From contig CP119318.1 in the NCBI GenBank assembly GCA_029203105.1, forward strand, positions 4,850,501-4,914,500: a DNA stretch of 64,000 nt, written 5' to 3'. The notes beneath the pieces were generated by a model. It was not told the DNA's origin, did no database searches, and saw nothing but the letters and a program-made list of their open reading frames with translations. The stretch comes from Candidatus Kaistia colombiensis (GTDB lineage Bacteria > Pseudomonadota > Alphaproteobacteria > Rhizobiales > Kaistiaceae). A program made the position numbers and the translations under genes. This document shows, one piece after another, positions 21,678 through 30,232 of this stretch. Each line of letters begins with the position of its first letter. Position 1 is the first letter of the stretch.

Positions 21678-22495
21678 AGGTGGTCGGCCGCTCCGATGGC
21701 GGAAAGAAGGGATTCCGAAGCGCGGCGGCAGTAGTCGCCATAGGCCTGCGAGGTGCGGAAGCCGATGCCGCGCGGATGCGGCGCATCGACAGCGATCTCG
21801 TCGATGACGCGGCCCGGACGGGCGGCCATGACGACGATGCGGCTCGACAGGTAGACGGATTCGAATACCGAATGGGTGACGAAGACGATGGTCCAGCCAA
21901 ACTGCTCCCAGAGCCGGAGCAGATCGTCATTGAGCTTCTGGCGGGTGATCTCGTCCAGCGCCGCGAAGGGCTCGTCCATCAGCAGGATGCGCGGCCGGGT
22001 CACCAGCGCGCGGGCGATCGAGACGCGCATCTTCATGCCGCCGGAAAGCTCGCGCGGATAGGAATCGGCGAACTTGTCGAGGCCGACCATCTCCAGCGCT
22101 TCCATGACGCGCGGCCGGGCGGCGGCCTGCGAGATGCCCTTCAGGCGCAGCGGCAGCCAGACATTCTTGAACACGGTGGCCCAGGGCATCAGCGTCGGTT
22201 CCTGGAACACGAAACCGATCTCGCCCTCGCCCTTGTCGGCGGCGGCCTTCTCGGCCGCATCCGGCCAGACGATCTTGCCCGAGGACGGTTCGCCCAACCC
22301 TGCCAGCATCCGCAGTGCCGTCGACTTGCCGCAACCCGACGGGCCGAGCAGGCTGATGAATTCACCGGCGCCGATCGACAGCGACATGTCCTTCAGCGCG
22401 ATCGTCCCGTTCGAAAAGGTCTTCGAGACATGCTCGAGACGCACGATGGGCCGTCCGGGCGCGGCGGATGGCGGGCTGCTGGTTGCGAGAGACAA
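21674..22495 (-). CDS. ABC transporter ATP-binding protein, SsuB/TauB/ThiZ type (probable TTG start)
   Basis: 273 residues from a TTG at 22495, which has GAGGAA nine bases upstream; an ATG at 22549 in the same frame lies inside the upstream stem-loop and lacks a ribosome-binding site. Walker A GPSGCGKST (51-59), signature ELSGGMKMRVSIARA, Walker B ILLMDEPFAALD, and switch His in FVTHSVFES. Energises uptake of the substrate bound by the NMT1-type protein encoded upstream. The insertion AEKAAADKGEGEIG between Walker A and the Q-loop is slightly longer than usual. Confidence 0.92.
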   Translation of the reverse strand: MSLATSSPPSAAPGRPIVRLEHVSKTFSNGTIALKDMSLSIGAGEFISLLGPSGCGKSTALRMLAGLGEPSSGKIVWPDAAEKAAADKGEGEIGFVFQEPTLMPWATVFKNVWLPLRLKGISQAAARPRVMEALEMVGLDKFADSYPRELSGGMKMRVSIARALVTRPRILLMDEPFAALDEITRQKLNDDLLRLWEQFGWTIVFVTHSVFESVYLSSRIVVMAARPGRVIDEIAVDAPHPRGIGFRTSQAYGDYCRRASESLLSAIGAADHL

Positions 22496-22544
22496 GAATA
22501 CCGTTTCCTCAACTGAGTGGCAGAACGCGCCACCATTTAACAAC

Positions 22545-22573
22545 GGCATTGCCGGGACAAGCCCGGCAATGCC
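22545..22573 (-). terminator. Intra-operon 12-bp stem-loop after the binding-protein gene
   Basis: GGCATTGCCGGG (22545-22556) and CCCGGCAATGCC (22562-22573) form a perfect 12-bp stem with a 5-nt loop, without a T run. It lies between the binding-protein gene and the ATPase gene. Such elements commonly protect the upstream mRNA and reduce read-through, giving excess binding protein over transporter. Confidence 0.55.
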
Positions 22574-22607
22574 TGGAGCCGCGCGGCTCCATATCGGTTC
22601 TGACGAC

Positions 22608-23615
22608 CTACTTCTTCAGGTCCATTCCGACCTTCTTGCAGACGAACTGCGTCGTGTAATACTTCGACAGGTCGAGGTCAGCCTTGATCACGCCGGCCTT
22701 GACCATCTTTTCCTGGAAGTCCTTCACGCGCGCATCGGTCATGCAGCCGATGCCCTTTTCGAGGGAGTCGCCGGAATCGACCAGGCCATAGTCCTTCATG
22801 GTCTGGATCGAATAGGCGATCTGCTCATCCGTGAGTTCCGGATTTTCCTTCTTGATCAGATCGTTGGCGGCCTTGTTGTCGCCGTAGAGATAGTTGTTCC
22901 AGCCCTCGATCGAGGCGTCGACGAAACGCTGGGTGATGTCGGGATTGGCGGCGACGAACTCCTGCGTGCCCTCGATCAGCGTCGCATAGGTGCTGAAGCC
23001 CTGGTCCGCCAACAGGAACAACTTCGGCTTGAAATCGGCCTGCTTGGCGATCTCGAACGGCTCGGAAGTGATATAGCCCTGCTGGGCCGACTTCGGATCG
23101 GCCAGGAACGGCGCCGGATTGAAGGTGTAGGGCTTGAACTGCTCGTCGCGGAAGCCCGGATAGGCCGACTTCATCCACTGGAAATACGACGCGTAGCCGT
23201 CCTTCGACAGCAGCAGCGTGTCGAGCTTGGCCAGATCCTCGAACTTGTCGACGTCCGGGTGGGCGATGATGACCTGCGGGTCCTTCTGGAAGATCGCAGC
23301 GACCTCGACCAGCGGGATATCCTCGGCGGCGGCCGCGAAGGTCTCGACCATGTTGCCGGCCATGTTGAAGGTCGTCTTGCCGGCCAGCATCAGCTGGCGG
23401 TTGGCCGCCTGCGGGCCGCCCTGCACGATCGTGACCTTCAGGCCGTGTTTCTCGTAGGTACCGTCGACAACGGCCTGGTAGAAGCCGCCATGCTCGGCCT
23501 GGGCCAGCCAGTTGGTACCGAAGCTGACTTCGTCGAGCGCGAAGGCCTGGCCGGAAAAGGCCACGGCAGCCGCGCCGGCCGCCAAACCGATGAACTTGGT
23601 CCTGATGGATGTCAT
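22608..23615 (-). CDS. ABC transporter substrate-binding protein, NMT1/THI5-like
   Basis: 335 residues. Signal peptide about 1-26 (FIGLAAGAAAVAFSGQAFA). The mature part opens LDEVSFGTNWLAQAEHGGFYQAVVDG, the hallmark of NMT1/THI5 proteins that bind pyrimidines, thiamine precursors or related heterocycles. IVQGGPQAANRQLMLAGKTT and IAYSIQTMKDYGLVDSGD are also typical. Periplasmic partner of the permease and ATPase encoded downstream. Start at ATG 23615 with GGCGGAG upstream. A sigma-54-type promoter lies about 110 bp before the start. Together with the deaminase, a pyrimidine-like ligand is plausible, but related proteins also bind riboflavin or aromatic N-compounds. Confidence 0.88.
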   Translation of the reverse strand: MTSIRTKFIGLAAGAAAVAFSGQAFALDEVSFGTNWLAQAEHGGFYQAVVDGTYEKHGLKVTIVQGGPQAANRQLMLAGKTTFNMAGNMVETFAAAAEDIPLVEVAAIFQKDPQVIIAHPDVDKFEDLAKLDTLLLSKDGYASYFQWMKSAYPGFRDEQFKPYTFNPAPFLADPKSAQQGYITSEPFEIAKQADFKPKLFLLADQGFSTYATLIEGTQEFVAANPDITQRFVDASIEGWNNYLYGDNKAANDLIKKENPELTDEQIAYSIQTMKDYGLVDSGDSLEKGIGCMTDARVKDFQEKMVKAGVIKADLDLSKYYTTQFVCKKVGMDLKK

Positions 23616-23705
23616 AAGCACTCCGCCTTTCCCCTTGTCGCGACAGCCCCCGCGGTCGCCAAACGAGTTTTCCCGAGCCGATTGATCGGCCCACGACCTT
23701 CCTGA

Positions 23706-23717
23706 CTCGATATCGAG
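23706..23717. promoter_or_regulatory. 12-bp palindrome at the predicted transcription start
   Basis: CTCGATATCGAG is a perfect palindrome about 10 bp downstream of the -12 element of the sigma-54-type promoter on the minus strand, where a repressor or anti-activator could act. The binding factor is unknown. Confidence 0.3.
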
Positions 23718-23724
23718 CTTCCCA

Positions 23725-23744
23725 GTCGCAAGACACATGCCAAA
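23725..23744 (-). promoter_or_regulatory. Sigma-54 (RpoN)-type -24/-12 promoter of the NMT1-type ABC operon
   Basis: Read on the minus strand the site is TTGGCATGTGTCTTGCG. It has GG and GC separated by exactly 10 bases and differs from YTGGCACGNNNNTTGCW at the third base of CAC and at the final W. Initiation would fall near 23716, giving a leader of about 100 nt. It suggests nitrogen-responsive (NtrC-type) control, fitting an N-heterocycle uptake operon. Confidence 0.6.
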
Positions 23745-23979
23745 CGCGCCGCATCCAGCGCCGGAGCCCGCCGTCCGCCATGTCATCCGCCCGATGTCGG
23801 GAAGTGGCGGCATATTATGCGACGAATGATGCTCAAGATAGCGCCAGCGGCCAGGAAATTGAGCGCTTCCGTCAAAAACGCCATGCCGGGTGGTGCGAAA
23901 CCCGCCTCGCCCGGCCTTGCCACCGAGGACACCCGCCCCCTACCCTTGCAGATCCTCATGCCGACCCGGAGCTTCCACG

Positions 23980-24369
23980 GTGAACCAGCCGCTGACCCCC
24001 AAGGACATCCGCCCGCCCTTCGGCCGCTACAGCCACGGCGTCGAGGCGCCGGCCGGCAGCCGCCTGATCTTCACCTCGGGCCAGCTCGGCATCCGCGCCG
24101 ATGACAGCGTTCCCGACAGCGTCGAGGAGCAGGCCGAGATCTGCTTCGAGAACATCCGCGCGATCCTCGCCGCCGGCGGCATGGCGCTTTCCGACATCGT
24201 CCGCCTCAACGCCTTCGTCACCAAGCGCGAGGACATGCGCCGCTACATGAACGTGCGCGATCGGTATGTCGGCGAGCCGCTGCCGGCGTCCACGCTCTAC
24301 ATCGTCACCGGTTTCACCCGGCCGGAATTCCTGGTCGAGATCGAGGCCGTCGCGGCGAAGGCGGAGTGA
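23980..24369 (+). CDS. Rid-family (YjgF/YER057c/UK114) protein, non-canonical active site
   Basis: 129 residues from a GTG at 23980 preceded by CGGAGC; no earlier start is better supported. Typical chorismate-mutase-like Rid fold: RLIFTSGQLGIRAD, VEEQAEICFENIRAILAAGG, and the C-terminal FLVEIEAVAAKAE. Canonical RidA uses an Arg in a PARS motif to bind imine carboxylates; here the segment reads PASTLYIVTGF, without that Arg. It is thus more likely a Rid subfamily member with a different substrate. It heads the plus-strand block of creatininase-like, dehydrogenase-like and peptide-transporter genes. Confidence 0.85.
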   Translation: MNQPLTPKDIRPPFGRYSHGVEAPAGSRLIFTSGQLGIRADDSVPDSVEEQAEICFENIRAILAAGGMALSDIVRLNAFVTKREDMRRYMNVRDRYVGEPLPASTLYIVTGFTRPEFLVEIEAVAAKAE

Positions 24370-24571
24370 GGCGGGCGCGCCGGCGCCGCGCACCGGCCTC
24401 GCCCGGCACGACGGCGACAGGACCATCATCAGGCTTCGCGCGGCTTCCCAGAAGCGCTATGAACGACGGCGTTCTTTCGGACGGCCGCCAGGCCGCCCCG
24501 GTCTCGACAGGGTGGGCGCGGCCTCCAGCCGCCTCGCCGCACCGAAACAACCCTTGAAAGAGATTCTCGGA

Positions 24572-25378
24572 ATGACCCTTCCCCGCCCCTATTGGCACGA
24601 AATGCAGGCCCCTTCCTTCCTGGGCGGCGAAAAGGACTGGATCGCGGTCCTGCCGGTATGCGCCATCGAGCAGCACGGCCCGCATCTGCCCGTCTTCACC
24701 GATGCCTGCATCGGCGAGGGCATGATGAAGCGCGTGGTCGAGATGCTGCCGCCGGGGCTGCCGGCGACCTTCCTGCCGCTGCAGTCGATCGGCAAGTCGA
24801 ACGAGCACATCTCGTCCCCCGGCACGCTGACCTTCGGCTGGGAGACGGCGACCCGCATGTGGATGGAGATCGGCGACAGCATCGCGCGGGCCGGCGTCCG
24901 CAAACTCGTCATCGTCACCTCGCATGGCGGCAACGTCCCGGTCGCCGACATCATTGCCCGCGAGCTGCGCATCAAGCACGAAATGCTGGTCGTCTCGACC
25001 AGCTGGACCGCCGTCGGCGAGCCGGAAGGCATGGTGCCCGAAGAGGAATATCTCTACGGCATCCATGGCGGCGACGTCGAAACCTCGATCATGCTGCATT
25101 TCCGGCCGGACCTGGTCGACATGTCGAAGGCGGAGGATTTCCGCTCGACCCAGCTCGACCTGCTGAAGGAATTCAAGCGCCTGCGCTTCCATGGCGCGCC
25201 GGCGCGCGCCGCATGGAAGGCGCAGGACCTGAACCCCAAGGGCGCCGTCGGCAACGCGGCGCGCGCAACTGCCGAGCGTGGCCGGCAGATGGTCGACTAC
25301 CAGGCGGCGGCCTTCGTCGAGCTGCTGGAGGAAATGGCGCGCTTCGACCTCGGCCGGCTCTGGAAGGCGCCCGTCTGA
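24572..25378 (+). CDS. Creatininase-family amidohydrolase
   Basis: 268 residues. Binuclear metal-site pattern of creatininase: Glu33 and His35 in IEQHGPHLP, Asp44 in FTDACIGEG, His118 in TSHGGN, and Glu170 in GIHGGDVETS. The family includes creatinine amidohydrolase, the FAPy deformylase ArfB and MftE peptidases, so the substrate is an amide or cyclic amide. Start chosen at the ATG opening the family alignment; the upstream in-frame stretch is low complexity. It lies 202 bp after the Rid gene and 117 bp before the dehydrogenase-like gene, all on one strand. Confidence 0.88.
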   Translation: MTLPRPYWHEMQAPSFLGGEKDWIAVLPVCAIEQHGPHLPVFTDACIGEGMMKRVVEMLPPGLPATFLPLQSIGKSNEHISSPGTLTFGWETATRMWMEIGDSIARAGVRKLVIVTSHGGNVPVADIIARELRIKHEMLVVSTSWTAVGEPEGMVPEEEYLYGIHGGDVETSIMLHFRPDLVDMSKAEDFRSTQLDLLKEFKRLRFHGAPARAAWKAQDLNPKGAVGNAARATAERGRQMVDYQAAAFVELLEEMARFDLGRLWKAPV

Positions 25379-25495
25379 AACTGCGAAATTCGACCGAGAA
25401 CACCCGGGAAAACGCTTGGGAATGTCCCGCGTCTGTTGCTAGCATGCCGGCACAGCGCGACAGCATCTGCCTGAGCGTATGTCCCGGGGGCGGGC

Positions 25496-26422
25496 GTGGT
25501 CGACATCGTCATTTCCGAGTTCATGCACAAGAACGCGGTCGCGGACCTCTCCCGCGACTTCGAGGTTCACTATGAGCCGACGCTCGGCAGCGATCTGCCG
25601 GGCCTGTCGCGGGCGGTGCGCCACGCCAGGGCGCTGATCATCCGCGACCGCACGGTGGTCGACATCCCGCTGATCGCCAAGGCGCTGCGTCTGCGCGTCA
25701 TCGGCCAGATCGGCGCCGTCTCCGACAATATCGACATGCTGAGCTGCGAGGCGCGCGGCGTCGCCATCGTCCGCGCGCCGGACATGATAGCCGACGCGAT
25801 CGGCGAATATGTCGTCGCCAGCGCGATGACGCTGATGCGCGGCACCTTCTTCGCCACCCGCGACGTGATGCAGGGCAAATGGCCGCGCGGCCATCTCGTC
25901 GGCCGCGAGATCAACGGCCGGACGCTCGGCCTGATCGGGCTCGATTTCGGCGCCCGCGCCGCCGCCCTGCGCGCCCAGGCGCTCGGCATGCGCGTCATCG
26001 GCTGGGATCCGCTCCTGAAGCCGACCCACCCGGTCTGGAACGACGTCGAGCCGGTCGAGTTCGATGCGCTTCTCACGGAGTCCGACGTCGTCAGCGTGCA
26101 CCTGCCGGCGCGGCCGGAATTCGTCGGCCGGCTCGGCACGGCCGCGCTGGCGCGGCTGAAGCCGGCCGCGGTGCTGATCTCGGTCGGCGGCGGCGGTGTC
26201 GTCGACGAGGCCGCGGTCGCCAACATGCTCGCGATCGGCCGCCTGCGCGGCGCCGCCTTCGACGGTTTCGAGACCGAACCGCTGACCAGCGAAGCCGGAT
26301 CGATCTTCGCGGCTGTCCCCAATTTGATCCTGACGCCGCGCATCGCCGATCTGACGTTGGAATCCCACCTCCGTTCCTCGGCGGCGATCGTCGCCAAAGT
26401 GCGTGGAGCCCTCAATCTTTGA
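25496..26422 (+). CDS. D-2-hydroxyacid dehydrogenase-like protein with degenerate active site
   Basis: 308 residues with the overall layout of the 2-hydroxyacid dehydrogenase family: substrate domain 1-98, NAD domain about 98-285, closing helix. The nucleotide loop is GLIGLDFGARA (145-155) instead of GxGxxG. The catalytic Arg of the usual ARG motif is lost (ISVGGGGVVDE, 229-238), and the catalytic His of TPH is Arg282 (LTPRIAD). Only the acidic FDGFETEP segment (255-262) is kept. Compare the intact GhrB-like enzyme at 61131, which retains Arg230, Glu259 and His277. It may be a non-catalytic, ligand-sensing paralogue, or use different chemistry. It lies between the creatininase-like gene and the peptide transporter. 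Confidence 0.8.
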   Translation: MVDIVISEFMHKNAVADLSRDFEVHYEPTLGSDLPGLSRAVRHARALIIRDRTVVDIPLIAKALRLRVIGQIGAVSDNIDMLSCEARGVAIVRAPDMIADAIGEYVVASAMTLMRGTFFATRDVMQGKWPRGHLVGREINGRTLGLIGLDFGARAAALRAQALGMRVIGWDPLLKPTHPVWNDVEPVEFDALLTESDVVSVHLPARPEFVGRLGTAALARLKPAAVLISVGGGGVVDEAAVANMLAIGRLRGAAFDGFETEPLTSEAGSIFAAVPNLILTPRIADLTLESHLRSSAAIVAKVRGALNL

Positions 26423-26566
26423 TCAACCGGCCAAAATCCCTCTTGCAATAGCGCCCCGGCTCGGCTCGACTGCAGCTTTCCCGCCATACCGAGGTTCCAG
26501 CAAGGAACCCAGCTGCAGGGCGGGCTGAAAGCGCTTTGAAAAGGCGCGTGCCAGGGGAGTTCAGGA

Positions 26567-28156
26567 ATGAAGATCTTTGCCCGCCTGTTGGCGGCAACCA
26601 TGCTCGTCGCCGGCGTCGCTTCGGCCGCCGAGGCCAAGACGCTGGTTTATTGCTCGGAGGGTAGCCCCGAGAATTTCAATCCGCAGATCAACACGACCGG
26701 CACCTCATTCGACGCCGCCCGGCCGGTTTTCAACCAGCTCGTCGAGTTCGAGCCGGGCACGACCAAGATCCGCCCGGGCCTGGCCGAGAGCTGGGACGTG
26801 TCGCCCGATGGCATGGAAGTGACGTTCCATCTGCGCAAGGGCGTGAAGTTCCATTCGTCGAAAACCTTCAAGCCGACGCGCGACTTCAACGCCGACGACG
26901 TTCTGTTCTCGTTCAACCGCATGTGGAAGGAAGACAGCCCCTACCACAAGGTCTCGGGCGGCGCGTATGACTACTTCAACGACATGGAGATGCCGACGCT
27001 GCTGAAGTCGATCGACAAGCTCGACGACTACACCGTCAAGTTCACGCTGAACAAGCCGAACGCCCCCTTCCTCGCCAATCTCGGCATGGACTTCGCCACC
27101 ATCCTGTCGGCCGAATATGCCGATGCGATGCTGAAGGCCGGCAAGCCCGAGATGGTCGACCAGCAGCCGATCGGCACCGGCCCGTTCACCTTCGTCGCCT
27201 ACCAGAAGGACGCGGTCATCCGCTACAAGGCCTTCCCGGACTTCTGGGGCCCGAAGGCCAAGATCGACGACCTCGTCTTCGCCATCACCAAGGACCCCAC
27301 CGCGCGCTGGGCCAAGCTGCAGAAGAACGAGTGCCAGGTGATGATCGGGCCGAACCCGGCCGATCTCGACGCCATGGGCAAGGACCCGAACGTCAATCTG
27401 CTGTCGCAGCCGGGCCTCAACATCGCCTATCTCGCCTTCAACACCACCAAGCCGCCCTTCGACAAGAAGGAAGTGCGCCAGGCGCTGACCATGGCGATCG
27501 ACCAGCCGACGATCATCAAGGACGTCTATGGCGGCGCTGGCCAGGCGGCGAAGAACTTCATCCCGCCGACGATCTGGAGCTACAACGACAAGATCGAGCC
27601 GTACAAGTACGACCCGGCCAAGGCCAAGGAGATGCTGAAGGCGGCCGGCGTCCAGGAAGGCTTCGAGAGCGATCTCTGGTGGATGCCCGTCACCCGCCCC
27701 TACAACCCCAACGCCAAGCGCGTCGCCGAGCTGATGCAGGCGGATTTCGAGAAGGTCGGCATCAAGACCCATCTCGTCTCGTTCGAATGGGGCGAGTACC
27801 GCAAGCGCATGCAGGCCGGCGAGCACCAGATGGGCCAGCTCGGCTGGAGCGGCGACAACGGCGATCCCGACAACTTCTTCTTCCTGCTCGGCTGCGAAGC
27901 CGCGCGTCCCGGCGGCCAGAACATCGCGAAGTGGTGCAACAAGGACTTCGAGGACCTGTTCCAGAAGGCCAAGACCACCTTCGATCTGGCCGAACGCGCC
28001 AAGATGTACGAGCAGATGCAGGTGATTGCGCATGAAGAGGCGCCGGTCTTCAACATCGCGCATTCGGTCGTCTACGAGCCGATCCGGAAGAACGTGACGA
28101 ACTATAAGGTCAGCCCTCTCGGACGGCGCGAATTCGCGGAAGTCGGTCTCGAGTAG
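26567..28156 (+). CDS. Peptide/nickel-type ABC transporter substrate-binding protein (DppA/OppA family)
   Basis: 529 residues. Signal peptide about 1-23 (LLAATMLVAGVASAAEA), then the SBP_bac_5 domain: LVYCSEGSPENFNPQINTTG, LAESWDVSPDGMEVTFHLRKG and NIAYLAFNTTKPPFDKKEVR are typical of DppA. First gene of a five-gene transporter operon. GGGGAG precedes the start. The 144-bp leader contains GGTTCC-AGCAA-GGAACC (about 26493-26509). The ligand may be a dipeptide, or an amide/peptide-like compound processed by the neighbouring creatininase-like and Rid enzymes; the latter is inference. Confidence 0.92.
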   Translation: MKIFARLLAATMLVAGVASAAEAKTLVYCSEGSPENFNPQINTTGTSFDAARPVFNQLVEFEPGTTKIRPGLAESWDVSPDGMEVTFHLRKGVKFHSSKTFKPTRDFNADDVLFSFNRMWKEDSPYHKVSGGAYDYFNDMEMPTLLKSIDKLDDYTVKFTLNKPNAPFLANLGMDFATILSAEYADAMLKAGKPEMVDQQPIGTGPFTFVAYQKDAVIRYKAFPDFWGPKAKIDDLVFAITKDPTARWAKLQKNECQVMIGPNPADLDAMGKDPNVNLLSQPGLNIAYLAFNTTKPPFDKKEVRQALTMAIDQPTIIKDVYGGAGQAAKNFIPPTIWSYNDKIEPYKYDPAKAKEMLKAAGVQEGFESDLWWMPVTRPYNPNAKRVAELMQADFEKVGIKTHLVSFEWGEYRKRMQAGEHQMGQLGWSGDNGDPDNFFFLLGCEAARPGGQNIAKWCNKDFEDLFQKAKTTFDLAERAKMYEQMQVIAHEEAPVFNIAHSVVYEPIRKNVTNYKVSPLGRREFAEVGLE

Positions 28157-28227
28157 CAAGCGACAGACGAGGACGGAGGCGCACCACACCTCCGTCGTTC
28201 CGGGGCAAGGTGATTGCCAGGACCCCG

Positions 28228-28276
28228 GGATTCACCCGGCCCGACAGGGCCGGGTGAATCCCCGCTATTTGCGGGG
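28228..28276 (+). repeat. Two stem-loops between the peptide-binding-protein and permease genes
   Basis: GGATTCACCCGGCCC (28228-28242) and GGGCCGGGTGAATCC (28247-28261) form a perfect 15-bp stem with a GACA loop. CCCCGC-TATTT-GCGGGG follows at once and ends in GATGAC, the edge of the dispersed GTCATCCC repeat. The 169-bp spacer separates the binding-protein gene from the two permease genes, and the hairpins probably keep binding-protein mRNA in excess. Confidence 0.65.
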
Positions 28277-28325
28277 ATGACGGCAGTGACCCGGCTCCCT
28301 GCCTCGCCTTCCAGGCGGTAACACC

Positions 28326-29336
28326 ATGATCAGTTTCATCATCCGGCGCGTGCTTCTGGTCATTCCGACCTTTGTGGCAATCGCCTTCTTGACCTTCGTC
28401 GCGATCCGGCTCGTGCCGGGAGATCCGGTCGAGGCCCGTACCGGCGAACGCGGCATCTCGCCCGAGCGCCTTGCCTATTTCCGCCATGAGCTGGGTCTCG
28501 ACCAGCCGGTATGGAAGCAGTTCCTCGACTATCTCTGGCAGATCGCCCATGGCGATTTCGGCACCTCGATCTCGACCCAGACGCCGATCCTGACCGAGTT
28601 CACGACGCTGTTCCCGGCGACGCTGGAACTCGCCACCTGCGCCATGCTGTTCGCGACCATTCTCGGCATTCCGGCCGGCGTGATCGCCGCTACCCGGCGC
28701 GGCACTTTCGTCGACTACACGCTGATGGGCGCGGCGCTGACCGGCTTCTCTATGCCGATCTTCTGGTGGGGCCTGCTGCTGATCCTGTTCTTCTCGGTCG
28801 ATCTCGGCTTGACCCCGGTCTCCGGTCGCATCGACCTCCTGTATTATTTCGAGCCGGTCACCGGCTTCATGCTGATCGACAGCTGGCTTTCCGGCGAGGA
28901 AGGCGCCTTCGCCTCGGCGGTGTCGCATTTGATCCTGCCGACCATCGTGCTCGGCACCATTCCGCTCGCCACCATCGCCCGCATGACCCGTTCGGCCATG
29001 CTGGAAATCCTCGGCGAGGATTACGTCCGCACCGCCCGTGCCAAGGGGCTGTCGCCGTTTCGCGTCGTCGGCATCCACGCGCTGCGCAATGCGCTCATCC
29101 CCGTCGTCACGGTGATCGGGCTGCAGGTCGGCGCGCTGATGGCCGGTGCGGTGCTGACCGAATACATCTTCTCCTGGCCCGGCATCGGCTCGTGGCTGAT
29201 CGAATCGATCCAGCGCCGCGACTATCCGGTTCTGCAGGGCGGCATCCTGCTGGTCTCCGGCATCGTCATCCTGATCAACATTTTCGTCGACCTGCTCTAC
29301 GGCGTGCTCAACCCGAGGATCCGCCATGCCCGCTGA
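28326..29336 (+). CDS. Peptide-type ABC transporter permease (DppB family)
   Basis: 336 residues. N-terminal membrane anchor FIIRRVLLVIPTFVAIAFLTF, periplasmic loop with VPGDPVEARTGERG, and the BPD_transp_1 domain with six segments. The EAA loop reads YVRTARAKGLSPFRVVGIHALRNA. It forms the translocation pore with the DppC-like subunit, whose gene overlaps the last 11 bp. Confidence 0.94.
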   Translation: MISFIIRRVLLVIPTFVAIAFLTFVAIRLVPGDPVEARTGERGISPERLAYFRHELGLDQPVWKQFLDYLWQIAHGDFGTSISTQTPILTEFTTLFPATLELATCAMLFATILGIPAGVIAATRRGTFVDYTLMGAALTGFSMPIFWWGLLLILFFSVDLGLTPVSGRIDLLYYFEPVTGFMLIDSWLSGEEGAFASAVSHLILPTIVLGTIPLATIARMTRSAMLEILGEDYVRTARAKGLSPFRVVGIHALRNALIPVVTVIGLQVGALMAGAVLTEYIFSWPGIGSWLIESIQRRDYPVLQGGILLVSGIVILINIFVDLLYGVLNPRIRHAR

Positions 29337-30231
29337 GAGAACCGCCGCCATCGCCGCGCCCAAGGCGCCGCCGGGCCCCTTCGCCTCGTTCTTCCGCGAC
29401 TTCTCGGAAAACCGCGCCGCGCTCGTCGGGCTGATCCTGCTGGGACTGCTCGTCTTCATCGCGATCTTCGCCAACCTGCTCGCGCCCTATTCGCCGATCG
29501 AACAGTTCCGCGAGTTCACCCGCATTCCGCCCGCCTGGGTCGAGGGCGGCAATCGCGCCTTCCTGCTCGGCACGGACGAGATCGGCCGCGACATGCTCTC
29601 GCGCCTGATTTTTGGCGCACGGCTTTCGCTGTTCATCGGCCTCTCCGTCGTCGTCGCCTCGATGGCGGTCGGCATCGTGCTCGGCCTCGTCGCGGCGTTC
29701 GCGCCTGGCTGGCCGTCGATCGTCATCATGCGGGCGATGGACGTCATCCTGTCGGTGCCGAGCCTGCTGCTCGCCATCGTCATCGTCGCCATCATCGGTC
29801 CGAGCCTGACCAACACGATCGTCGCGATCACCGTGGTCTACCTGCCCTATTACGTCCGCCTCGTGCGGGCGTCGGCGCTGCAGGAAAAGACGCGCGACTA
29901 TGTGACGGCGGCCCGCGTCGGCGGCGCCGGCACGTTGCGCATCATGTTCCGCACGGTGCTGCCCAACTGCATGGCGCCGATCATCGTCCAGGCGGCGCTG
30001 ACCATCTCCAACGCCATCCTCGAGGCGGCGGCGCTCGGCTTTCTCGGCCTCGGCGCCCAGCCGCCCTCGCCGGAATGGGGCGCGATGCTCGCCTCGGCGC
30101 GCGAGTTCCTGCAATCGGCGCCCTGGATCGTCACCGAACCCGGCCTCGCCATCCTGATCACCGTGCTCGCCATCAATCTCGTCGGCGACGGTCTGCGCGA
30201 CGCGCTCGACCCGAAGATGCGGAGGAGCTGA
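29326..30231 (+). CDS. Peptide-type ABC transporter permease (DppC family)
   Basis: 301 residues. OppC_N region around 25-75 (ENRAALVGLILLGLLVFIAI), LLGTDEIGRDMLSRLIFGARLSL, and the EAA loop YVTAARVGGAGTLRIMFRTVLPN. Starts inside the DppB-like gene (11-bp overlap), showing translational coupling. The ATPase gene follows after 1 bp. Confidence 0.94.
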   Translation: MPAERTAAIAAPKAPPGPFASFFRDFSENRAALVGLILLGLLVFIAIFANLLAPYSPIEQFREFTRIPPAWVEGGNRAFLLGTDEIGRDMLSRLIFGARLSLFIGLSVVVASMAVGIVLGLVAAFAPGWPSIVIMRAMDVILSVPSLLLAIVIVAIIGPSLTNTIVAITVVYLPYYVRLVRASALQEKTRDYVTAARVGGAGTLRIMFRTVLPNCMAPIIVQAALTISNAILEAAALGFLGLGAQPPSPEWGAMLASAREFLQSAPWIVTEPGLAILITVLAINLVGDGLRDALDPKMRRS

Positions 30232-30232
30232 C

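Noticed and set aside
23616..23979. TPP riboswitch upstream of the NMT1/THI5-like transporter
   Set aside because: The leader lacks the conserved CTGAGA and related motifs; the sigma-54 site explains the region better.
26705..29474. Long minus-strand frames opposite the peptide-transporter genes
   Set aside because: They show no domain signature and coincide with the third-position GC bias of the plus-strand transporter genes.
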